Assembly (NCBI RefSeq): GCF_009932335.1 | Contig: NZ_BLJF01000001.1 | Location: forward strand, 4,094,501 to 4,158,500 | DNA length: 64,000 bases | Reading direction: 5' to 3' | DNA from: Pseudomonas asiatica | GTDB lineage: Bacteria; Pseudomonadota; Gammaproteobacteria; Pseudomonadales; Pseudomonadaceae | Shown here: positions 9,414 to 16,814 of the stretch, in pieces | Layout of the letters: every line of letters starts with the position of its first letter | Position numbering within the stretch: position 1 is the first letter of the stretch | The notes under the pieces: model-generated | Database searches by the model: none | What the model was told of the DNA's origin: nothing | What the model saw: the letters and a program-made list of their open reading frames with translations, nothing else | Made by a program: the position numbers and the translations under genes

Positions 9414-9447
9414 GGCGCGCTCTGTGTGTGTGTGTACGGAGCGCGCC
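9414..9447. other. Hairpin with (TG)6 loop
   Basis: GGCGCGCTC (9414-9422) and GAGCGCGCC (9439-9447) are perfect inverted arms around a 16-base loop made of six TG repeats and TACG. It may end the dehydrogenase transcript, but no T run follows. Confidence 0.6.
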
Positions 9448-9548
9448 ACGAATAAGATTCAAAGCCATACGCGACAGGAACGTATCTGAAGCTGTTCCGC
9501 AACTGATAAAACTGCCAGTTCATCTTCTAGCGAACCGCAGCAACAATA

Positions 9549-9570
9549 ACACCTCAAAAATTGGAGGTGT
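9549..9570 (+). promoter_or_regulatory. Hairpin that encloses the ribosome binding site
   Basis: ACACCTC (9549-9555) pairs perfectly with GAGGTGT (9564-9570). The only good Shine-Dalgarno sequence of the next gene, GGAGG at 9563-9567, lies in the 3' arm. Folding would hide the ribosome site. Spacing favours the second of two adjacent ATG codons (9574; 6 bases) over the first (9571; 3 bases). Confidence 0.5.
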
Positions 9571-9573
9571 ATG

Positions 9574-10119
9574 ATGGAATCTAATCTTGGCACTATCAGA
9601 CCAGACATTAGCTTTGTAAGCCCGCAATACGAAATCAGCCTCTTTTCATCCTTGAAGAACCCAGAATGGGTTCTAGAAGGAGAGAAGCTAGGGACACTGC
9701 TGGGAAAGGACGGAGGAGCTGCCACTTACACCGCCCCAGATAGTATTGCAAAGGGAGATAGCTCCGATATCATTTCGTTTTTCAAAAAGGACATTGTGAC
9801 GGCTTTCGAAGATGGAAAATATTACAATGCGACCATACTAATATCCAACCTCCCTCGACCGGTCAGTTACAAGCTTGAGCTAAAGACCGACAACGACCAG
9901 AAACGGCTGGAATTTCTCGTAAACATCTTCGATAGCGGATGGACGAAAGTCCCAGAAGAACATACAGCTTGGTATACACTGGCCGGTAATGGCCGAATGA
10001 AGCAGAACGGCGATTACTATAGTTCCGGCGACCAGCCTACACCTACAGCCATTCTTGCATTCGACAAACGCCACGATAAAATTCCGGGGTTTGCAGTAAT
10101 CATCCTTGACGCTGACTAG
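9574..10119 (+). CDS. Unknown protein with an Ig-like motif, lower GC than neighbours
   Basis: 181 aa from the second ATG (9574), chosen for its 6-base spacing from GGAGG. I do not recognise a named family. Residues about 25-65 contain W, then LGTL, then a Gly-rich turn, then ATYTAP, the pattern of bacterial Ig-like beta-sandwich repeats. The rest alternates polar strands and ends in FAVIILDAD. There is no signal peptide or membrane segment, so it is probably soluble. Codon use is visibly less GC-biased than the neighbours: lines sampled inside it run from about 37 to 55 percent GC, against 60 or more around it. It stands alone between two hairpins. Probably acquired; function unknown. Confidence 0.65.
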   Translation: MESNLGTIRPDISFVSPQYEISLFSSLKNPEWVLEGEKLGTLLGKDGGAATYTAPDSIAKGDSSDIISFFKKDIVTAFEDGKYYNATILISNLPRPVSYKLELKTDNDQKRLEFLVNIFDSGWTKVPEEHTAWYTLAGNGRMKQNGDYYSSGDQPTPTAILAFDKRHDKIPGFAVIILDAD

Positions 10120-10196
10120 ATATTCCCGCGGCAGAGCTGCTTATGGCTCGAGGCCCCGGAGTCAAGAACAATCTCTTTTGAGAACTTCCTGCACTA

Positions 10197-10225
10197 GGCA
10201 CCTCTTGGCAAGCTCAAGAGGTGCC
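10197..10225. terminator. Hairpin between convergent genes
   Basis: GGCACCTCTTG (10197-10207) and CAAGAGGTGCC (10215-10225) form an 11-bp perfect stem with a 7-base loop, between the unknown gene and the convergent transporter gene. It has no T run, so termination is inferred from position only. Confidence 0.5.
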
Positions 10226-10245
10226 CGGTGCAAGCTATGTACGCT

Positions 10246-11148
10246 TCACTTCGCTAGCCCAGCGGCCTTAATGACTCGGCTCTTGGGCTTGCGAAACACC
10301 AGCACATTCCCCGCCATCACCGCCACCAATCCCAACAAGGCCGGCGCCGTCCACTGATACCCCTCGGCCACCGCCGACACATTCAATGCCACCAACGGGA
10401 ACAGCACGGTGCAGTAAGCTGCCCGCTCCGGCCCCATGCGCCCGACCAGGGTCAGGTAGGCGGTAAAGGCGATCACCGAGCCCGGCACCACCAGGTAAAG
10501 CAACGAGCCGATGTACCGCACGTTCCACTCCATGCTGAATGGCACACCGCTGACCACGCAGAACACCGCCAGCATCACCGCCCCGTAGACCATGCCCCAG
10601 GCATTGGTGGTCATGGGCTTGAGCCCGGCCTTCTGCTGCATGCTCGACAGCATGTTGCCAGCCGAGAAGCACAGCGTGCCGAGCAGGGCCAGGCCAAGGC
10701 CGTACAGGATTTCGCGGCTGGCCGCGTGGTGGGACAGCTCGGGCCAGAACAGCAGCCCCAGGCCAAGGAGCCCCAGGGCGCCGCCGCCGAGCACATTGCT
10801 GGCGATCTTCTGGCCGAAGAAGATCCGCGCGTTGAGCGCATTCCACAGGGTGGCGGTGGAGAACACCACGGCGATCAGGCCGCTGGCAATCCACTGGCTG
10901 GCGCTGAGGAAGCAGATGAAGTTGACGCAGAACAGGCACAGGCCCTGGGCCAGACAGATCTGGTGGCCACGCCGGTTCATTGGCTGCAGGCGGCGGGTGA
11001 GCAGCAGGAAGGCGAACAGGATCAGCCCGGCCAGGGCGAAGCGGTAGACGATCGAGACCGGAATGGCGACCACGCCCAATTGGAGTTTCAGGGCGATCCA
11101 GGTAGTGCCCCAGATCAGGACCGTTAGCAAGTAGAGTGACAGGTTCAT
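10246..11148 (-). CDS. EamA/DMT-family transporter
   Basis: 300 aa, ten predicted membrane helices in two EamA repeats (about 5-135 and 145-285). The opening LLTVLIWGTTWIALKLQLG with GTTW is the typical first helix of the DMT superfamily (RhtA, YedA and similar exporters of amino acids or metabolites). It is divergent from the AraC gene at 11422, with a REP pair between, a common arrangement for an exporter and its regulator. Substrate unknown. Confidence 0.87.
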   Translation of the reverse strand: MNLSLYLLTVLIWGTTWIALKLQLGVVAIPVSIVYRFALAGLILFAFLLLTRRLQPMNRRGHQICLAQGLCLFCVNFICFLSASQWIASGLIAVVFSTATLWNALNARIFFGQKIASNVLGGGALGLLGLGLLFWPELSHHAASREILYGLGLALLGTLCFSAGNMLSSMQQKAGLKPMTTNAWGMVYGAVMLAVFCVVSGVPFSMEWNVRYIGSLLYLVVPGSVIAFTAYLTLVGRMGPERAAYCTVLFPLVALNVSAVAEGYQWTAPALLGLVAVMAGNVLVFRKPKSRVIKAAGLAK

Positions 11149-11200
11149 CGGTGGAGCTCCTCAGGCGATCGACCATGCATCCCGGGGCCGCGATGCGGCC

Positions 11201-11286
11201 AATCGCCGGCAAGCCAGCTCCCACAAGTACAGCGCCAAGCTCCAGGCTGGCGCGGTCCCTGTAGGAGCTGGCTTGCCTGCGATCGA
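11201..11286. repeat. REP pair, class a, diverged
   Basis: The left copy (11201-11225) is normal. The right copy (about 11260-11286) reads TGTAGGAGCTGGCTTGCCTG, mixing class a with the GTAGGAGC end of other classes. It lies in the gap between the divergent DMT and AraC genes. Confidence 0.8.
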
Positions 11287-11421
11287 GGGCGCAGCCCTCG
11301 CCGAGGCCTCCAGTTTCTTCCGGGGGCCCCTCCCCGGCTTGCACAAACTTGCGCATTTGTCCCGCGGGTTGCTGTAAGCCTGCCCAAGGCGCAGTAGGAT
11401 GGCTGGCAAGAGGAACCGCCC

Positions 11422-12297
11422 ATGACCCCACTCACCCAGCTGCAAGTGTTCAACGCCATGCACGCCTCGCCCCACGCCCGGCTGGAGCTGAGCGCGCACC
11501 TGGGCGACGGGCTGGCGGCGGCGTTGTGGAGCAACCGCGACGATGCCCGCGACTACCAGGCACCGAGCCATCACACCCTGTCGTGCTACATCGCCGACGG
11601 CACCGGCACCTTCCGCCGCCAGCGCCCCGGCGATAAAGGGGCGCCCGACAAGCTGTGCGTGATGCCGGCCGGGCAGGAATCGAACTGGGTGGTCAATGGC
11701 GCGATCCGCCTGGCGCACCTGTATGTCAGCGAAACGCAATTCGCCCTGGGCTGCGTGCGCCTGCTCGACCGTGAACCGCGTGAGCTGCAACTGCGGGAAG
11801 CGACCTTTCTCGACGACCCGCAGCAAGCCAAGCGCTTTCGCCAGCTGATAACCCTGGACTGGGATGAACCTGGCGAACGCTTGCTGGCCAGCAGCCTGGC
11901 GCACGAGATCGTCGACCATGCGCTGCTCAACCAGGTTGGGCTGCGCCAGGGCCTGCGCCTGAAAGGCGGGCTGGCACCGAGCCTGCGCCGGCAAATGGTC
12001 GACTACATCGAAGCGCATCTCGACCAGCCCATCACCCTGGGTGAACTGGCCTTGCGCTGCAACCTGTCCGAATACCACTTTGCGCGCATGTTCCGCGCCA
12101 GTTTCGGGCTGCCGCCGCATCAGTACCTGCTGGCCCGGCGGCTGCATCGGGCCTGCCAGCTACTGCGGCTGGGGGTAATGCCGCTGGGGGAAATTGCCCT
12201 GTTGTGCGGGTTTGCCAGTGCCAGCCATTTCAGCAACCGGTTCCGCCAGGCGGTCGGAGCAACGCCTGGCGAATACCGTACGGCCATTCGCGGCTAA
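11422..12297 (+). CDS. AraC-family transcriptional regulator
   Basis: 291 aa. The C-terminal 100 residues hold two HTH motifs: ITLGELALRCNLSEYHFARM, and later LGEIALLCGFASASHFSNRF with the AraC signature GATPGEYR. The N-terminal 170 residues are an uncharacterised sensor part (LSCYIADGTGTFRRQRPG). It lies divergent from the DMT transporter and is probably its regulator. Its last codons, CGC GGC TAA, are the first bases of a class f REP element, so the stop codon is provided by the repeat. Confidence 0.87.
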   Translation: MTPLTQLQVFNAMHASPHARLELSAHLGDGLAAALWSNRDDARDYQAPSHHTLSCYIADGTGTFRRQRPGDKGAPDKLCVMPAGQESNWVVNGAIRLAHLYVSETQFALGCVRLLDREPRELQLREATFLDDPQQAKRFRQLITLDWDEPGERLLASSLAHEIVDHALLNQVGLRQGLRLKGGLAPSLRRQMVDYIEAHLDQPITLGELALRCNLSEYHFARMFRASFGLPPHQYLLARRLHRACQLLRLGVMPLGEIALLCGFASASHFSNRFRQAVGATPGEYRTAIRG

Positions 12298-12385
12298 AGC
12301 CGCTCCCACAGGGACCGCGCCACCCTCAAGGGCAGTGCAGTACCTGTGGGAGCGGCTTTAGCCGCGAAGAGGCCGGTTCAGGCTG
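12289..12385. repeat. REP pair, class f, overlapping the AraC stop codon
   Basis: Inverted pair built on CGGCTAAAGCCGCTCCCACA. The left copy starts inside the AraC coding region (stop at 12295-12297). The right copy ends at 12385, three bases before the stop of the receptor gene. Confidence 0.9.
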
Positions 12386-12387
12386 GC

Positions 12388-14778
12388 CTAGAACTCGAAG
12401 GTACTGGACAAGCTCACCTGCCGCGCATCGCCAATGGCCACAAAGTACTGGTTCACCGCCGAGCTGTAGTAAACTTTGTCGAACAGGTTCTTCACGTTCA
12501 GCTGCAGCAGCACCTTGTGCTCGTCGAGCCTGGTCTCGTAGCTGGCAAAGGCATCGGCCACGGTATAGGACGGCAGGTCGAAGGTGTTGGTCGAGTTACC
12601 CGCGCGCTCGCCGACATACCTTGCACCGGCACCGAGACGCAAGCGGTCGCCACCGAACAGGCTGCCGTAGTCATACACCGCCGACAGCGAACCACTGTGC
12701 CGGGCCACGTTCTGCAGGCGGTTGCCCTGCAGGGCCGGGTCCTTGGTCACCTTGGCATCGGTGTAGGCATAGCTGCCAATCAGGCTCCATCGCTCGCTCA
12801 GCTGGCCAGTCAGGTCCAGCTCAACGCCCCGTGAACCGACCTCCCCGGCATTGCTGTACACCGTTTCACGAGTACTGGTATCAAAGTTGGAAACCAGCAC
12901 GTTGCGCTTGGTGATATCGAACAACGCCAGAGTGCCTGTCAGGCGGCCCGGCATGTCGAGCTTGGCGCCCAGTTCCCACGATTTGCCCTCCTCCGGCGCC
13001 ACCGACGAGTCGAGCACCACATTGCCGACCAGCGGCGCGATAGTCGAGTTGGGCTTGAACGACTCGCTATAGCTGCCATAAAACGACAGTTGATCATCGA
13101 CCTTGTAGACGATACCTGCATGCGGCACCCACGCCTGGCCATTGATGTCGGTGTTGGCCTTGAAAGGGCGGCCACGGCCAGCGTACTGGTCGAACTGCTG
13201 GAAGCGCGCACCAGCCACCAGGATCCAGTGATCATCCAGGTGCAGCGCGTCCTGCACGAACAACGCGTCGGTGCGCAGCTTGTCGGTCTGGTCGCTGTCA
13301 CTGGCTTTGACGGTGGTGCCCTCCACTTCCTGCCCGTAGACCGGGTTCATATAGCTGAAGGTGGATTGGGCGGTCTGCCGGATCATGTCACCGCGGAAAA
13401 TCTTGCGGTCCTCGTGATCGATGCCGAACAGCAGGTCGTTCTGCATCCCGGCCAGTTGCACATTACCGGCCAGGCTCAGGGTGGCGAACTGGTCACGGCT
13501 CATGGCGTTGTGGGTGCCGTCGATGCTGCGCGACAGCGTGCCGCTTTTTTCATTCACGCCGGTCACCCGCACCTGGCTGGCATCATAGGTTTCGCGGTTG
13601 AAGCTGTAGCCGAAGTGCAGCTTCCAGTCATCGGCAAACCGGTGGTCGACTTCCAGACGGTACAGGTCGGAGCGCCCTTCCATGTCGTTGAAGGGCTCGT
13701 CCAGGCGCCGCGTGGCAGGGATGTCCAGCGGGTGGCCGTTGTTGCCGAACGCCGTGCCACGGTCGAAGGGGTAGAGAAACTCGCGATGCTCGTAGGCCAG
13801 TACCACCTGGGTGTCTTCGCCCAGCCAGGCCAGCGACGGCGCTACCAGCGATTCGCGGTGCACGCCGTAGTTGCGCCAGTAGTCCTCATCTTCGTGGTCG
13901 ACGATCAGGCGATAGGCGAAGTTGCTGTCGCCCAGCGCGCCGGTGCTGTCGAACCCGCCACCGCTGCCGTTCTTGCCGCTGCCGTAGGTCGACCCGCGCA
14001 CGGTCAGGGCGTTGTACTGCTCGAGTTGCGGGCGCTTGCTGACCACGTTGATCACCCCGCCCGGGTCCTGGATGCCGTACAGCAGCGAGGCCGGGCCCTT
14101 GAGCACTTCGACCCGCTCGGTGCTGGCGTTGAGGCTGCGGCCCTGCACGATGGGCATGCCATCGCGCATGATCGAGCCGTCGCGGTTGTCGCCGAAGCCG
14201 CGCTTCATCACGGTATCGGAGGTGCCACCGAAATTGTTGCCCTGGGTGATGCCGCTGACATTGGCCAGAGCGTCATCAAGATTGCGTGGGGCCTGGTCAC
14301 GGATGACCTGGGCCGGCACCACATTGATGGCCTGGGGGATGTCCTGGCTCGGGCCCTGCCCGCGCATGATCGAGGCGGTAGCCGGGGGCTGGTAGCTGTA
14401 GTCGTCCAGTTGCGAGGTCACGGTGATGGCCTGCAGGTTGAGGGCGCCGGAGGTGTCCACTGCTTCGAGGGTGAGCGTGCGTGCATCGACGCGGCGCCAG
14501 GCCAGCCCGGTAGTGCCCAGCAGCTGTTGCAGGGCCTGTTCGGCGCTGAACCTGCCGTTCAATGCCGGCGCCTGCACACCTGGCAGTTCCAGGGTGTAGA
14601 CCACGCTCTGGCCGGTGGTGCGGCTGAAGGCGCTGAGTGCCTGGGCAAGGGGTTGCGCCGGCTGGGCGAAGGGGTACACCTGCTGTTGCTCGACGGCGCA
14701 GGCCAGGGGAGCGGCAGCGAATGCCGGGAACGCGGAAAGGCCGAACCAGAGAGGGACGCAACGCGGGGTGAACTTCAT
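12388..14778 (-). CDS. TonB-dependent siderophore receptor with STN signalling domain
   Basis: 796 aa from the ATG at 14778; an 18-codon longer frame is open upstream but the signal peptide starts at MKFTPRCVPLWFGLSAF. In order: signal peptide; secretin/TonB short N-terminal domain (about 35-90, PLAQALSAFSRTTGQSVVYT), which talks to a FecR anti-sigma factor; a TonB box region; plug domain (DIPQAINVVPAQVIRDQAP to about 240); and a 22-strand barrel ending SLSSTFEF with terminal Phe. Imports a ferric siderophore across the outer membrane. It lies just downstream of fecI/fecR-type genes on the same strand, so it is the expected target of that sigma factor. Siderophore unknown; the sequence resembles FpvA/FiuA-type receptors. 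Confidence 0.92.
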   Translation of the reverse strand: MKFTPRCVPLWFGLSAFPAFAAAPLACAVEQQQVYPFAQPAQPLAQALSAFSRTTGQSVVYTLELPGVQAPALNGRFSAEQALQQLLGTTGLAWRRVDARTLTLEAVDTSGALNLQAITVTSQLDDYSYQPPATASIMRGQGPSQDIPQAINVVPAQVIRDQAPRNLDDALANVSGITQGNNFGGTSDTVMKRGFGDNRDGSIMRDGMPIVQGRSLNASTERVEVLKGPASLLYGIQDPGGVINVVSKRPQLEQYNALTVRGSTYGSGKNGSGGGFDSTGALGDSNFAYRLIVDHEDEDYWRNYGVHRESLVAPSLAWLGEDTQVVLAYEHREFLYPFDRGTAFGNNGHPLDIPATRRLDEPFNDMEGRSDLYRLEVDHRFADDWKLHFGYSFNRETYDASQVRVTGVNEKSGTLSRSIDGTHNAMSRDQFATLSLAGNVQLAGMQNDLLFGIDHEDRKIFRGDMIRQTAQSTFSYMNPVYGQEVEGTTVKASDSDQTDKLRTDALFVQDALHLDDHWILVAGARFQQFDQYAGRGRPFKANTDINGQAWVPHAGIVYKVDDQLSFYGSYSESFKPNSTIAPLVGNVVLDSSVAPEEGKSWELGAKLDMPGRLTGTLALFDITKRNVLVSNFDTSTRETVYSNAGEVGSRGVELDLTGQLSERWSLIGSYAYTDAKVTKDPALQGNRLQNVARHSGSLSAVYDYGSLFGGDRLRLGAGARYVGERAGNSTNTFDLPSYTVADAFASYETRLDEHKVLLQLNVKNLFDKVYYSSAVNQYFVAIGDARQVSLSSTFEF

Positions 14779-14915
14779 GGACGCTGACCTGTGAGAGGGA
14801 TGTGACTGCGAATGAATCGCACTTCCACTCATTACACGGATGCCACGTCCTGTTACCTCACCCGTTGCCTGAAAAAATTTTTTCCCTGTGCCCGCGAAGA
14901 GGCCGGCACAGGCGA
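14779..14915 (-). promoter_or_regulatory. Gap between fecR and receptor with a hairpin and A/T run
   Basis: 137 bases. On the minus strand TGTGCC and GGCACA form a small REP-derived hairpin, followed by GGGAAAAAATTTTTT. This could weaken read-through from fecR. A promoter for the ECF sigma factor is expected further downstream toward 14778, but I cannot identify one securely. Confidence 0.35.
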
Positions 14916-15899
14916 CTAACGGATGACAGTCAACCGCCCCAGCAAAGTCTGCCGCGAAAAGCCCATCACCTTGCCCAGCGAATCCAGCGCCAGCAACGGC
15001 TCGGCCACGGGGAAACTGCCACTGACCTTGCGCTGCCCCAACTCATCCTCGAGCAACAGGATGCGCCCCGGGTAATAGCGCCCCAGGTCTTCGACCACCT
15101 GAGCCAGCGGCACCTGGTAGTAATTCAGCCAGCCCTGGCGCCAGGCCAGGCGGTTGTCACTATCCACCGCCAGGGTGTCGCCGACTTGGCCGGCAGCATA
15201 GGCCACCTGCTGGTTGGCCGTCAGTTCACGCGCTGCTGCGCCCGGCGCCGGGCTCACCGCCACCCGCCCGCTGCTCACAGTGACCTGGGCTCCCTCGTCC
15301 TGCTCGCGCACTTCGAACTGGGTGCCAAGCACGCGCACCTCGCCACCGGCAGCTTCCACTACGAACGGCGTGCCGGTATGCGTGACCTGGAAGTACGCCG
15401 CGCCATGCAACAACCGCACGCGGCGCTCGCCCTGCACAAAATCGACTGCAATCGCGCTCCCCGCATCCAGCGTCACCTGCGACTGGTCGGCCAAGGTCAC
15501 CTGGCGAACTTGACCAGCACTGCTGTAGTCGGCCTGCAGGTCCTGCAGCCACAGGGCCGGGTGCCAACCACCGGCAACGCCCACGGCCAGTACCAGGCAC
15601 GCAGCCACCGCCAGCGCCGCGACCCGCTGCCGCCAGGGGTGCCTGGCCGGTGGCGTGGCCATCGCATCCAGGTAACGTTGCAGGCTTTCCTGTTCTTCAG
15701 CGGCCAGGCGCGCCGCCGGGGCGGCGCTGTTCTGCCACAGCGCCTGGGCCTGGGCGTAGGCCTCACGGTGCCCAGGTTCGGCCAGCAGCCAGCGCTTGAA
15801 CGCCGAGCCCTCGGCTTGCGCAGGCTGCTCGTTGATGCGGCTGAGCCATTGCAGTGCAGCCCGGGACTGCGCCTCGGTGATCGGCGGTAATCGGCTCAT
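14916..15899 (-). CDS. FecR-family anti-sigma/transmembrane sensor
   Basis: 327 aa starting at the ATG at 15899, which overlaps the sigma factor stop by 4 bases (15896-15899). Residues 10-55 are the DUF4880 cytoplasmic part that holds the sigma factor (ALQWLSRINEQPAQAEGSAF). A single membrane helix lies at about 87-108, then the FecR periplasmic domain (DQSQVTLDAGSAIAV, VRVLGTQFEV). The C-terminal part should contact the STN domain of the receptor at 12388. Classic cell-surface signalling partner of the two flanking genes. Confidence 0.92.
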   Translation of the reverse strand: MSRLPPITEAQSRAALQWLSRINEQPAQAEGSAFKRWLLAEPGHREAYAQAQALWQNSAAPAARLAAEEQESLQRYLDAMATPPARHPWRQRVAALAVAACLVLAVGVAGGWHPALWLQDLQADYSSAGQVRQVTLADQSQVTLDAGSAIAVDFVQGERRVRLLHGAAYFQVTHTGTPFVVEAAGGEVRVLGTQFEVREQDEGAQVTVSSGRVAVSPAPGAAARELTANQQVAYAAGQVGDTLAVDSDNRLAWRQGWLNYYQVPLAQVVEDLGRYYPGRILLLEDELGQRKVSGSFPVAEPLLALDSLGKVMGFSRQTLLGRLTVIR

Positions 15900-16471
15900 C
15901 GACGGGCACTCCCTGGCCGGCGTGGGGTGGACGCGGGCTCGGCAACACTCGCCTTGCACGCTTCGAGGGCGCGCATCATATGCTTTTCCACAGCACTCTG
16001 GGACAGTTGCATGGCCTTGGCGATCTCGCCGTACTTGCAGCCGTGGATACGGTTGAGCAGGAAGATCTGCCGGGTGCGCTCGGGCAAGGCGCGCAAGGCA
16101 GCGTCGATGCGCTGCAAGTCGTGATCGACCTCCACGGCCTGTTCCGGGGCCTGGGCCATGGCCGCTTCATCCAGCGGCAACACAGCTTCGGCTGCGCGCT
16201 CGCGGCTGCCTTCGCTGCGCAGGTGGTCGATGGCGAGGTTCCCGGCGCAACGCAGCAGGTAGGTATCCAGCGCCTCGACCTTGACCTCAGGGCGACGCCA
16301 GAAGCGCAGGAACAGCTCCTGGACCAGGTCCGATGCCGTGGCCCGGCAGCCTACCCGGCGGCTCACCAGGGCCTCCATGCGTGCCCGCTGGGCCTGGAAC
16401 ACCTGGACGAAGCGCGCACGCCCACCGCCGCTTTCGGCATCCGCCTCGATCATGTCGCCCGGCTCGCTCAC
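15896..16471 (-). CDS. ECF sigma factor, FecI type
   Basis: 191 aa from a GTG at 16471; an ATG six codons in (16453) is an alternative. Sigma region 2 is TASDLVQELFLRFWRRPE and region 4 is TRQIFLLNRIHGCKYGEIAK followed by AMQLSQSAVEKHMMRAL. It directs RNA polymerase to the receptor gene when the FecR sensor signals siderophore binding. The stop overlaps fecR; the DUF3325 gene ends 4 bases upstream, so it also belongs to the Fur-controlled transcript. Confidence 0.93.
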   Translation of the reverse strand: MSEPGDMIEADAESGGGRARFVQVFQAQRARMEALVSRRVGCRATASDLVQELFLRFWRRPEVKVEALDTYLLRCAGNLAIDHLRSEGSRERAAEAVLPLDEAAMAQAPEQAVEVDHDLQRIDAALRALPERTRQIFLLNRIHGCKYGEIAKAMQLSQSAVEKHMMRALEACKASVAEPASTPRRPGSARR

Positions 16472-16475
16472 CTGG

Positions 16476-16814
16476 TCACTCGGCGAACACGGCCAGCAAC
16501 GGCCCCAGCACCACGCTGGCGGCGGCCAGGCCCAGCAACAGGCGGGGCTGGTATGGCAGGCCGAACACCCACAGGGTCACCCCGGCCATCATCACTGCGG
16601 TCCACTCCACCAAGCCATGGGCCCAGCCCCGCAGGTGCACGCTGAGCACCAGCGACAGCACCAGCGACAGCACCAGCAACAGCCAACCGGCGCTGCGCAA
16701 CAGGCGCAACTGCCCGGGGCGCGGCTTGCGCCCGAGCAGGTCGACGAAGTGCTTCTCCATGGCCAGGCACAGGGCAACGAAGCCGGCGTAAGCGATCAGT
16801 GCATTACCCAGCAT
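16476..16814 (-). CDS. DUF3325 membrane protein of iron operon
   Basis: 112 aa with three or four hydrophobic helices (residues 2-20, 40-60, 68-85, 90-110). The first contains YAGFVALCLAMEKHFVDLLG, typical of DUF3325. The family is nearly always found beside PepSY and DUF3649 genes in siderophore-uptake operons. The start overlaps the PepSY stop by one base (TGATG at 16812-16816), implying coupling. Its role in ferric-siderophore handling at the inner membrane is inferred. Confidence 0.85.
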   Translation of the reverse strand: MLGNALIAYAGFVALCLAMEKHFVDLLGRKPRPGQLRLLRSAGWLLLVLSLVLSLVLSVHLRGWAHGLVEWTAVMMAGVTLWVFGLPYQPRLLLGLAAASVVLGPLLAVFAE

